Shown piece by piece: positions 43,491-54,342 of a DNA stretch of 64,000 nucleotides (its first letter is position 1; the number at the start of each line of letters is the position of its first letter). The notes beneath the pieces are model-generated. The model saw nothing but the letters and a program-made list of their open reading frames with translations, ran no database searches and had not been told where the DNA came from. The position numbers were made by a program, and so were the translations under genes. This DNA is from Hericium rajendrae (taxonomy: Eukaryota > Basidiomycota > Agaricomycetes > Russulales > Hericiaceae): positions 310,001 to 374,000 of the forward strand of contig CM065890.1 of assembly GCA_033439255.1 (NCBI GenBank), in the 5' to 3' direction.

Positions 43491-46460
43491 ATGTTTTCTA
43501 TCTGCAAGAGCAACCCCAAGTCCACCACTCGCGCCGGCGGCGGCAAGGTCAGCCAATCCCCCGTGCGCAAGACGGGGCCCAGCACCAAGGTCAGGCCTGC
43601 CTCCGCCTCCGCCCTCAAGGCCGTCGAGCCTGCGCAGCCTTCGAAGGCACCGAACCGCCCGAAGCCCCTCGTCGCGTCGAAGGCCCTCAACAATGCCCGG
43701 TCTCCCGGCGCCATGAAGCCCGTTGCGGCATGGAAGCCTCTCAACATCATCAAGCGCTCCACCCCGAAGGCCACGGCGGCTCTAACTCCTGCCACGCCCA
43801 AGGTCCTCGACGCTGAGGCCAATGATGTCCCCAAGGCGCCTCCCAGCCTCAAGGCTCCCAATGTCGCCAGGACCTACGCCGCAGTTGTCGCCGCCTGCAA
43901 GCCTCTGAATATCGTCAAGCGCTCCAGCGCCCCGAAGGCTGCGAAGACTGCGAAGGCTGCGAAGGCTCCAGACCTCTTCAAGGCCCCCATCGCGTCCAAG
44001 ATCCTCGACACCCCTGGGGCTGGCGACGCTCCCAAGGCAATTCCCGCACCCAAGGCTGCCGATGCCTTGAAGACCTCCAGCACTCGAGCTACCGCAATCG
44101 AGACCGTCCGCCGCCAGATCAGCGAGCAGAAACAGAAGGCCGCCGCCGTCACTGCGCGCAAGGCTAAAGACAAGTCCGAACCTACCCTTCCTCTTCCCGC
44201 GAAGCCCAAGGTCGCCACCACCGCCCGCGTTGCGACGCCCCCGTCAGCCTCCGCCAGCCGCCCCAAAGTGGAGGGGATCACTGCTACGGCGAAGGCCGCC
44301 GAGAACGCCCCATCTCCCGGCACCCCTTCCCGCCGCCCCCTTCCCGCAGTCCGCAAGGGTGGCATCCGCAAGCCGCTGGCTGTCGTCTGCAAGACATTTT
44401 CCTCTAACAGCGCTCCCGCCTCATCTGCACATACGGGCGGGTGCTGCAGCCGCCACCAGCGCAACTCGCTCTCCACAGCGCAGCATCTATCTGAGCGCGC
44501 GAGCTTGACGAGGCAGAACGCCATTCGCAAGCGGGATCCTGTCATCAAGCCGAGGACCTCTGCACCTGTTTCTGTGGTTCCGAGGAGCAGCTCTGCGCCC
44601 CTCCTTGGCTGGGCGAAGACTGCCAGTGCCATGCCGAGGTCCATATCTGGCCCTCTCATACTATGCGAGATCGTCAAGCCTATTGTCGCGCAGCCGGCTA
44701 ATGTGGATGCGGACGTCCAGCCCAAGGTCCTCCAAGTTATAAATCCCGACACGCCCTCTGACGACGCAGCGGACTGCTCCTCCGACGTCAGCTTCGACAC
44801 CCTCATCGGATCCGACGAGGATGCCAGCGTCCATCAACCTCTTGCTGCCTTGCCTCGTCCTCCAATCTCGATCCGGCACTTCGAGATCCAATCCGTCGTC
44901 GGCCAAGGCGGCTTCGGCAAGGTCGTGCGTGCCACGCTCAAGGGCTCACAGCAGACGTATGCGATCAAGATCGTTCCGAAGATGAAGCTGCGCTACGAAT
45001 ACGGAGCATTCGCGCAGATGCTCCAGGAGCAGGAAGTCGCGCGTAGCGTCGCGGGGGAGCAGTTCCTGGCGGGCATCGACGCCTCTTTCCACGACGCGAC
45101 CAACTTCTACCTGGTCATGGTGAATCCCGACTCATATTCTTTCCCATCCCATTGACGCTAACTCGTCTTCTTCCCTACAGGACTACCATCCAATGTCCCT
45201 CTTCGATTACTGGAACAACCACGCCCGCCCCCCGCCGAGCCTCATCCGGCTCTGGAGCGCCGAAATCGCAAGCGGCCTGAACGCGCTGCACAAGCGCGGG
45301 ATCATCCACCGCGACGTCAAACTCGAGAACGTCCTGCTCGGCGCGGACGGCCACGCGCGCGTCGCGGACTATGGGCTCGCGCGCCGCTTCGAGGCGCCCA
45401 CGGCGACGCCGAGGGTGCTCGCGGTATACGTCGATGGGCGACGCGTCGCCACGCCCGTGCGGCGGCCGATGACGGCGGGGGTGATGGGGACGCTTGCGTA
45501 TATGGCGCCGGAGATGCTGTGTGAGCTGCGGTATTCGTATGCGGTCGATTGGTGGGCATGGGGCGTGTTGTTGTATGCGCTGTGCTTCGGGCAGGTGAGT
45601 CTGCCAGTGTTGTGAGGAGCGTGGGATTGGCCGCTGACTGGTATCCAGTTCCCGTGGGATCATGAGGACTACGACGAGATGAAGCGTCTCGTGCACACGC
45701 CGGTTCCGCTCCCGGACTGGGCATGGACATTCGACCCGGAGCTGGTTGCCATGATCAATATGGTGCGCTTCCTCATCTTCTCGACGGTTCGTCCACTCAT
45801 GGCTGTCTAGGCGCTGGACACGAATCCCGCGGATAGGATCACGTTCAACGGGATACAGGCGATGCCATTCTTCTTGGCTATGTATGTTTTCTTCGTATTT
45901 GGCTAGAGTGCAAGCGCTGACATTATACCTGATTTGACAGTAATTGGGACGCTGTCGCAGTCACTTCTATCAGACGTATGTTTTCACGCTTTGCTCCCCT
46001 CGCCTTGTGCTTACCGGTCTCTAATTTTACAGTCCCATCACCCCGCGCGAAGCCCATTATCCCATCTATTCCATCCTCCTCCTCCTCCGCCTCCTCCACT
46101 GTCTCCCTACTTTCCAATGACATCCCCGCAGCCCCCATGCATGACGCGCACCCGCAATTCACATGGATGAGCCCCGCCTTCGCCGCAGCCAAAGTACCGG
46201 CGGACATCATCCTCGCAGACGAGGACCTCGTCCGTGACGCGATCGTTTCCCTTGACGGCGAAGCGCCCGTTTTCGACACGCCCGCCGCATGGAAGGCCGC
46301 GTTCGAGTCTGCCGAGTCCCTCGGCGGGAGCGCAACGGCTGTCGGCAGCTCGGTGTCTTCGCACAAGAAGACCGTGGCGCCGGTGGTGACGAAGGCCGCG
46401 AAGGGTGTGAAGAAGTGGTGGAAGCGCGTTGTGGGGAGGAAAGAGTGCCGGAGCGCGTAG
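43491..46460 (+). CDS. AGC-like Ser/Thr protein kinase, family copy K4
   Basis: About 896 residues from six exons with the same layout as K3: 43491-45119, 45181-45594, 45649-45762, 45811-45881, 45941-45975, 46033-46460; the five downstream exons have exactly the same lengths as in K3 (414, 114, 71, 35, 428). Motifs: VGQGGFGKVVRATL, YAIKIV, HRDVKLENVL, ADYGLARRF (again DYG), [64 protein letters not shown] and the end [16 protein letters not shown]. Even intron sequence is close to that of K3. Inferred recent duplicate or product of gene conversion. The acidic linker before the kinase domain (SSDVSFDTLIGSDEDAS) is the most divergent part. Confidence 0.94.
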
Positions 46461-46479
46461 GGGGGAGATGCGAGGCGGG

Positions 46480-46542
46480 GTGGGGATCCCCGCGAGTGGG
46501 GTGGGGATTCCCGCGAGTGGGGTGGGGATTCCCGCGTGTGGG
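46480..46542 (+). repeat. Three tandem copies of a 21-bp unit
   Basis: Units at 46480-46500, 46501-46521 and 46522-46542 read GTGGGGATTCCCGCGAGTGG with one or two changes each. They lie 20 bases after the K4 stop, in its 3' UTR, and are absent from the K3 flank. Confidence 0.88.
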
Positions 46543-46949
46543 GAGCGGGAAGGGAGAGGAGAGTCATGATGCCGGCGGGACCAAAGACCACAAATATCCT
46601 CCACCACCACGGGGCGCAGGCAGCGCGCCCGGTCCGAGTCACGGCCTAGGGTGACGATACCCATACAGGCCAGAGATGACGAGGACATCGTGGGCTGGAG
46701 GCGACGGCGCGGACGTGGTTCCGCCTTGGTTTATCCAGGACGGGCTGCGTGCAGCAGAGGGGGTTCGCGATGGGATACCACGCGCTTCGAGTTGCATCTC
46801 GGCGCTGCTGGATATCAAGCCCTCGATCGCATGATCAGATGCATCAATCTGCTGCATACGCGCCTCGGAGGAGTAATGGTTTGGTTGCACGCTCAGTGAA
46901 GTGGGGAGAAGTTGAATATATGCGTTGGTTATCAATTCTGAAGCTGGAG

Positions 46950-48157
46950 ACTGTCTTATATGAACACGTTGTATGATGACCGCCTGTTCCAGCGCTGATC
47001 AATTTGAACTGTGCGTCGTTGCGGCCGCTAATTATCGAAACAGGTCCGAAGGTTAATATTGTCATAACTGTATTTGAATTCCTTCCAACCCCCGTATATG
47101 CGTCGACTTTCTCATCCGACCTCTCTTGTCTCCTACCATGATCCACGCGTATTGTCTTCCGCCATAATCTGTCCCCCAGTCCTCGTATGCATCGACAATA
47201 ATGCTGTCTCATCATGTCCCAGATGTCGGAGCACTGGGCGATGGTGAATGGAGACCTACAACCAGATAAGCATGACAAACTCAGCAGTGCTTTCTGGCCG
47301 ATGGACATGGTCGTACCATGAGTTCTGTCAGTCTCTCACTCACGTTTCTCGGCTTCATAGCGTGCGTACATCGAAACCAGAAAAGTATGCCGGGTAAATA
47401 GTTCATAGTCATTAGATGGATCGATGAGTTGACGCCCACAACGACGCCAATGCGCTACCTCCCGCTCTTCTTACCTCTCTGGTACTCAGATGATCGCAAG
47501 TCCAGTTGCATCACATGAAGTCGACACGCGGTTGGCGATGGAAGATGGACAGGCGGACCGCTCCTTACAAGTCTTGAGTCGCATGTCGAGGTCTCGGTGA
47601 ATCCAGGCAGACCAGACGATGCTAAAGACGGTGCATGAAGTCTTCCATTGTTCGATGATCAAACTGAAACCGTCAGCTGCCAGCAACAAGACAGAAGAGA
47701 GCAATATGGGGAGGGACACATGAACGGAGAACATATGGCTGCGAAGGCGCTTGCCAGTTGAAGACGCGCGCGGCCCCGTGCAGTAACCATGGGTTGCCCC
47801 GCACATGACGTCACCTGCGCAAACGCCGTCTCTGGGCGGCTGGCTACCCTCTTTGTTGCCACTTGCTCTGATCCAAACCGTCGCAACAGTCCTGGGAGCA
47901 AATAACATACTTATCGCTTTCAGAGCTCGCAGTCACGATGTCCATGAAGATATCGCGCGTTTCGTCCGGAGAGAAGCCCTTGCTGGGTCATTGTGACCAC
48001 TCACCTCCCCCCATACGGAGCCGTCTCTCGTCCCGTAAGTCATATTTCATTGTCTATAACTTACATCCCACTATCTCCGTCAATCTTCCTTCCCGTCTCA
48101 CGCGGACACCAGCCCACGAGTCTCACCCCGTCCATCGTCGACCAAACGTTTATCCTC
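46950..48157. other. Intergenic, no supported gene
   Basis: Only short frames on both strands; no splice-consistent model and no recognised element. The right end is the promoter region of the alpha-galactosidase gene. Confidence 0.5.
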
Positions 48158-48165
48158 TATAAATA
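48158..48165 (+). promoter_or_regulatory. TATA box of the alpha-galactosidase gene
   Basis: TATAAATA lies 79-86 bases upstream of the ATG at 48244, followed by CCCCGG, which also fits the CCCCRS core of a carbon-catabolite (CreA-type) site. Confidence 0.55.
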
Positions 48166-48243
48166 CCCCGGACATGCTCAGCGCTCACCCGGAATACCCG
48201 TGCAGGTCCCCTCCGTACCCACATTCTCGCTGTGTTCTCAGCG

Positions 48244-50459
48244 ATGTTCGCAACGGTTGTTTCTCTCTTTGTTGTCCATGCGTTGCGTGCCCGCCATGAG
48301 GGTACTGCGCAGGCGCTCAACGACGGCGTTGCAAAGCTTCCCTTTATGGGATACAACAGTTCGTTTCCCTCCGCTTATCTCTCCTTTTCCTTTTCTGATA
48401 TCATTCGTCGTCCAGCATGGAACGCATACCACGTACGTTTACCCCGTTACGTCCGACGTCTTCCGCTAACGCCGCGCAGTGCGACATCAACGATACCCTC
48501 ATCCTTTCGCAGGCGCAAGCACTCAAGACCCTCGGTCTCGCCGACCTTGGTTATACCCATGTCAATATCGACGACTGCTGGGCCGAGCTCAACCGCAGCG
48601 CGTCCGGCGATCTCCTCGCCAGTATGTTCGTTCCTTCTCCAGTGGTCTTCCATACTGATGCACGTCCGCATAGGTAAGGAGCGCTTCCCAAACGGGATGA
48701 ACAACTTTACAGACACTGTCCACGCGATGGGACTGTACGTCGCCATTTCGTTGCTCGTACACGCTGCTAACATGCATGGTTGTCTGCAGGAAAGCAGGAA
48801 TTGTGCGTCCTCTCAGGGCTCTTGAGTTATTGGATCGACTAATGCCGTCAACAGTACAGCGACTCGGGCTGGTACACCTGTCAGATGTACCCAGGCTCGT
48901 TTCAACATGAGGAGCGGTACGCAGAGTATGTCTGCCCATGGTGATCCTGACCTGACACGCACCCAGCGACGCGAAGCAGTTCCAGGAGTGGGGATTCGAC
49001 CTCTTGAAGTCCGTTGCTCTTCCCTCTTCTCTGTACATACGCTGACGTCATCCCGCCCAGGTACGACAACTGCGCAGGTACGCCCGCCGACCCACCGGGT
49101 TCTTGCTGGAAGTGCTGACATGTTGCAGTGCCGTTCGACGACATTATCCGCGAGGGCCAAGTCGGCAGTGCGTAGTTTTCAAATATTATGAACTGAGTCG
49201 CTGCAGTGCTAATGCGCCTCGTACAGAGTTTGAGCGCATGGCGAGCGCCATTGCTGAGCTGGCGTCGTCGTCGGGCAAGCCGCCGCTGATCTATTCGCTC
49301 TGCCAGTGGGGCCGTGAGCAGCCGTGGCTCTGGGCGCGGGAGTTCGGACAGAGCTGGCGGGTACGTGGGCTTTGTGTCATTTTTATGCCATTCTTCAAGG
49401 GCTCAATGGTGGACAACAGACGACAGAGGACATCGGTGCGTCTGAATAACTGCGCGGAAGCGCGTGCTGATTTGATTGGCGTCGGCAGGTCCGGATTGGG
49501 GCGCATTGTCCAGCATCCTCAACCAGTACGTCTTCACGATCAGTTGGGGTGACATTGTTCCGACTGTCTCAGGAACTCGTTCATTACCTGGGCATCCGAC
49601 TTCTATGGGCACAATGACATGGATATTGTGCGTGTCTCTCCTCTTCTCTTTGCCGACTCACTAACACCGAACATGTCCGTCGATGTAGCTTGAAGTGTAA
49701 GTGGCCTATCCCAACTTCACGTGGTGTAGTACTGATGGCAGTGCAGAGGAAACGGGGATCTCACATTCGACGAGGCGAAATCGCATTTCACTTCGTGGGC
49801 GTTGTTGAAGAGTCCATTGCTGATCGGGACGGACGTGCGTGCTGGAGCTACCATTCCTCTTCTCTGGCACTGACCACTACCTCGCAGCTGACAACAATTA
49901 GCAAGGAGAACCTCGAGATCCTGTCGAACCAGGAGATTATCGCGATCAACCAGGACCCGGTGGTGGGGACGAGCATCTCGCCGTTCCGCTGGGGCGTTAA
50001 CGTGCGTCCGTCCTCTGCTCGCATATGACGTGCTGACGCGCGGCGACACAGCCCGACTGGACATACAACGCCACGCACCCGCCGGCGTTCTGGTCCGGCA
50101 AGAGCCAGAATGGGACCGTGATCATGATTGTGCGTCTCTCCTCTGACTTTGGCGGGGCAGAACATTCACACAATCCCTGCGTACAGCTGAACACGCTCTC
50201 GGACCCGACGGACTTGACGTTTAGCCTGACCGAGTCGCCGTGGCTCCGCGCTGGGCGGCAGTACAGCGTGCGCGACCTGTGGACGCACACGGACAACGGC
50301 ACGGCGGTGCGCAACTTCACGGCGCATGCGGTGCCTGCGCACGGCGTCGTCGCGCTGCTGCTGCGCGACGCGGGCGACGAGCCCGCGGGCCTCTCACCGC
50401 CGTGCGCGGTGATTGAGTGGTGCACGGCTGAGAACGGGACGCGGTACGACGGCCAGTAG
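48244..50459 (+). CDS. Alpha-galactosidase, glycoside hydrolase family 27
   Basis: Retaining hydrolase of terminal alpha-galactose. About 439 residues from 18 exons: 48244-48358, 48416-48432, 48480-48621, 48674-48734, 48790-48802, 48855-48925, 48967-49008, 49061-49077, 49129-49167, 49227-49360, 49420-49435, 49489-49525, 49573-49627, 49689-49696, 49747-49834, 49888-50001, 50052-50129, 50187-50459. A secretion signal (MFATVVSLFVVHALRA) precedes LPFMGYNTWNAYHCDIN and HVNIDDCWAE. The nucleophile Asp is in LLKYDNCA; IYSLCQWGREQPWLWA follows; the acid/base region is SDFYGHNDMDILEVGNGDLT. A C-terminal beta domain ends ENGTRYDGQ, and several N-glycosylation sites are present. Secreted, plant-galactoside or galactomannan degradation is the family role. 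Several exons are 8-17 nt long, yet each restores conserved residues (for example LEV from 8 nt). Confidence 0.95.
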
Positions 50460-50958
50460 GCACGTGCGGGCGTAGTTCCGTGGCATGACTTTGCATTCAA
50501 TGCTAGATATAGTGCTTGCTTATCGCATTTTTTGCTCTTCTTTTGTTTGTATACAATATCCGATGACGATGTGACGATGTACGCTTTTTTTTTGTTGTTT
50601 TCTGCTACATAACAATAGTAGAAATCGTTTCACGATATGATGGAACGTTCGGCCGCGTGCGTCAAGCATGTCCGATGCGTATACGTAGCGCGCCGAAGCC
50701 TGCCGAAGCTGACTTTGTGAAGTGAAATGTTGGATCATGCCCACTTCTTGTCCACAGCTGCATAGAGAGGGTCAGCTTCAATAGATGGAGAAGTCTGTCA
50801 GAGTTTTATGTAAAAGCAATGTACACGTATATCTTCACACAGTTTTGTACTTACCCTGGTGCAATCATATGCCCCGAAGATGTTTACTATCTGAGGATTC
50901 AACGACTACAGGACTTATCGAGCCAAGCACGCATTAATGAAACAAGAAAGCGATACAG

Positions 50959-53062
50959 TTAGAGAAGGGAGCGCGACTCAATGTCCAGCGTGTCCGTAAC
51001 GGCGCGGTTGGTAGCGATCATTCCCTCCACATCGTCATCGTCGCTGCCGTGCCAACGATCCTCCTTGATTCGAAACGCTTCGAACGCGACCTCGCCATGC
51101 TCCTACCCTGAATGAGGATCACTGCGTGCAAAGAATGAAGAAAGACGCACCGCGAGATGCGGCATGTCCGCGAACATGGATTCGGAGTCGGGCGTGGGGG
51201 GAATGCTCTGAGTAGTAGGATGAGGATACAGCCCCGGACGCGGCAGCAGGGCGGGCGTACGAATTCGCCAGTGCGCGGGGTGCGTGCAAGGTCGCGCTTG
51301 TAGCGCGCGTGCAGGAAGCGACGCATGACGAGCCTTTTTCCCCAATGCAGACGGGTCAAGATCAGTGGGTTTAGGTGCTAGCGTGGGACGTACGTGGTTA
51401 ATACGGCAATGGTGTAGACTGTAGATTTAGGTTAGACATGTGAGAAAGAAGAGAGGGAGGACGCACGTTTGCCGACGAGGAAATGCGTGCCGAGGAAGAT
51501 GAGCGTGCCGCGGAAGGCGAACCACTGGTCAGACGAGGCGCGTCAGTACGGTGTATGGGTTAACTACTTAGTGCACGCACGCTGATGAGCGACATGAGCG
51601 TAAAGAGGCTGCATGGCCTCGGTCAGACTGACGTTAGATGACGAGACCGCAGTTTGGAGAACGGACCAAGTAAGCGTCCCACTGTTGACTATGTACATCG
51701 TGACCGTGTCCAGAAGATGGCTGGCCCTGCGGAACAGTATTAGAAGGGTGGAGCCTGGAGAGTGCGCGACGTACGCTGGGACGTCGGTGCGGCGCTTCTG
51801 CTTGCAGAGGAACCAGCATAGAGATGCGCTGACGAGGATGTCGATGATCGAGGATATGCAGTATCCGGCGGTAATTGACCACTAAGGTATAAGTTAATTG
51901 CAGGAAAAGAATATGCCGGGGAGCTGGTAGCACACACTTCAAAGCGGTCGATGAATGTTGTCCAGCTTTTGACAACCAGGCTGCAAATTCTTTCAGTTTG
52001 GATATCACGTTCTGGAGGAAGCTTGGGCTCACCAGCGGATTGTAGAATCTGTGAGGGTGCGAGCCGTTGTCAGTCAGCCGAGACGGCAAGAGGGATGAGA
52101 TTTAGACATACTGATACCCAGACCTGTCTTACTGCGTCAGCACTCGTTCTCTGTTATCAAGGGCGACGCTCACCGAGGCGAGTGATCGCCAAGAGGATCT
52201 ATGCAGCAACTGATGATTTGCGCGACACGTGAAGGGCTGGTAGGACTTACTAGTGGTGCCGCAAGATACCATCTCTGTTCGCTGACTTTGATGTTCTATT
52301 ATTGAAAGATGTCATTATCGAAGGGCCATGGTACGCACGTTTATATAGCATGTTGGTATAGTAGCTACAGCCAATATCGTGAGATGCACTTTGAAACTAG
52401 GAAGGACTAATAAGATACCAATGAACGGTAAAGCTTGATAAACACTGCAGGCGCACGACTCAGACGCAAGTATTTCAATAACGCGGAACACTCACTGTGA
52501 ACAGGATCGCCAACTGACCGCAATCCCATCAGAGGAACACTTTAGAAGACGCAGCTCGATGACTTACGCCGGTCGTACTTGAAACCAAATCAATCGTAAG
52601 CAGGCAGAGATTTGGGACGAATTATTTACTAGCTCACGGTAGGATGTAGTCCAACATTCGGCGGTCACCGTAGTGCACTATGAGGTCCCGCCAATTTGAC
52701 GAACAGAGCATGCAGATATGTATTGCATCCAGCAGCCTGATCGAGAAGTGGTCAGAAATTTTCGATGGTAGATCACCACATAATCTTACCAGAGCCATAC
52801 TACCTAAAATGTCGACAACCAGTTAGTTGCCATCATTCCTATCAAACAATGTATGTTTGGACATACCAATAGCTTGATCTTCAGTGGATCATACGGGTAA
52901 AGGCGGAAAAAGAGGAACGTCAGCAGCCCAACGATTCCTGATAGGCTGTGTTGCTGGCATAAATGAGGTTTCCGTCCATATATGTTTTACTCACGCAGCG
53001 CCTGCCGTGCATCCCAACATTATCGTGCCAAGCGATGCTCCTACATCTGAATCTATGGCCAT
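50959..53062 (-). CDS. Seven-helix membrane protein, DUF6534-like
   Basis: Minus-strand gene with about 16-18 very short exons. The start MAIDSDVGASLGTIMLGCTA at 53062 leads into LSGIVGLLTFLFFRLYPYDP, then WLWLLDAIHICMLC, an RDLIVHYGD loop, ILPTTGLAILFT, WYLAAPLILLAITRLG, WSITAGYCISSIIDILVSAS LCWFL, DTVTMYIVNSGTLTW, LFTLMSLIS and WFAFRGTLIFLGTHFLVGK. The order of helices, the histidine after the second helix (HICM, usually H..L), and NSGTLT (usually NTGLLT) fit the large DUF6534 family of basidiomycete membrane proteins. The cytoplasmic tail contains TPDSESMFADMP and ends LDIESRSLL with stop TAA at 50959. Junctions between about 52500 and 52200 are ambiguous. Exons of 14, 10 and 18 nt (52803-52790, 52577-52568, 52513-52496) keep phase. 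Receptor-like function is only a suggestion. Confidence 0.82.
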
Positions 53063-53284
53063 GTCAAATCGTCGAATCACCTGGGGAAGGCTAAAGCCGT
53101 AAGGTATATCGCAGAGGATGGGAAGAGCCCGCCTACAAATCTTGGATCGACCGCATACATATAAAAATCACCGCCCACAAGTAAGCCCTGGCGATCCAAT
53201 CTACTCATCGACATCGGCGGTCCCGAAGCAGCAGCGCCTTCCGGCGCCCCGCACTAGTCGATCACTTTCACCGCACCGGCGCCT

Positions 53285-53485
53285 TTATACAATGTGCGAG
53301 CGACTGAGCGGGACTTGAAAGAGCTTGCTCTGAGTCTTTAGCACAGCGCGTGTGAATACGTAGGCATCCAGGCAGAATATAGTAGACGAAGCATCTTCTG
53401 GTCCCAGGTACTCGTTGTACTTTGCGGTGACGAATGAGTAGTGGTGCGTCTGAAGAATGCCTGCGATAGATAGCGAGTGGGTCAA
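53285..53485 (-). pseudogene. Possible fragment of a second DUF6534-like gene
   Basis: A minus-strand frame preceded by an acceptor (TCTATCGCAG) reads LQTHHYSFVTAKYNEYLGPE and ends at a stop at 53285. The pattern of paired histidines in a helix followed by a short loop resembles the second extramembrane segment of DUF6534 proteins. No further exons were found. It lies head-adjacent to the complete gene. Similarity is weak and chance cannot be excluded. Confidence 0.22.
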
Positions 53486-54342
53486 AAATGTCCATAGAGT
53501 CCCAGAGCTTAAACCTGATGCACTGGATTCGTCGATGTTCCGCCCTCATCATGGCTTGTCTGCATGCGCGGGAGTTTATGTACAAGGACCCTGGCGCCGC
53601 ACTTGTCGAGTGCCGGAGAGCATGGATTGATGTAGTAAAAGCAAACCAAAGCTGTTCAGCCCCGTCATTTCCGTTGACTGGTCCCCAGGAAGATCGGAAC
53701 AGCCGATATGGCGCTAAATCCGTCAGAATGGGCGCGTCTCGAGGCCATCACTGCAACTCTGAGCGCTATCTCCAAGTGTACTTGCGAGCGTGTCCTGTAC
53801 GACATATCCATGCTTCATGCTTCTCCCGCACTACTAGTACCGGCGCTCTCCAGCTGAAGCAAAGCGTAAGTGACACCAGAAATTGCAATTGATATCCTCA
53901 TCGATGAAGCATGACCGTTACAACGGGACCACGAACCGAAGCGAGGCATGCAGCTGCCAACAGGAAAATGAGCTCCCGAGCCGGATCTAATGTGTAGCAG
54001 CGCCGAGATCTAACTCGAAGTGCGCCATATCACATCGCGGCCCCTTTCATCGCATGACGTCCGTCCTGGTATACACCGAGGACTGCCCGGCGCCTCGTTA
54101 TCGTCCAACACTTGTGGTGTCTTCGTCCTTGTGGCCTGCGTGGGTATCATCACCCTAGACCGCGACTTGAACCCGGCGTGCTCCTTGCGTTCTGTGGCTG
54201 TGGACGGCGTTCTGTGGAGTTGGTTTGGCCGACATCGCTTCTCCCCTCCAACTTCCGCTCCTCCCCGGCTCCCCGATCGCCGCTCTCCCCTCGCACACCG
54301 ATCCCCACTTCTCCGCCACACACCAATGTCCGCTCCGGCCCC

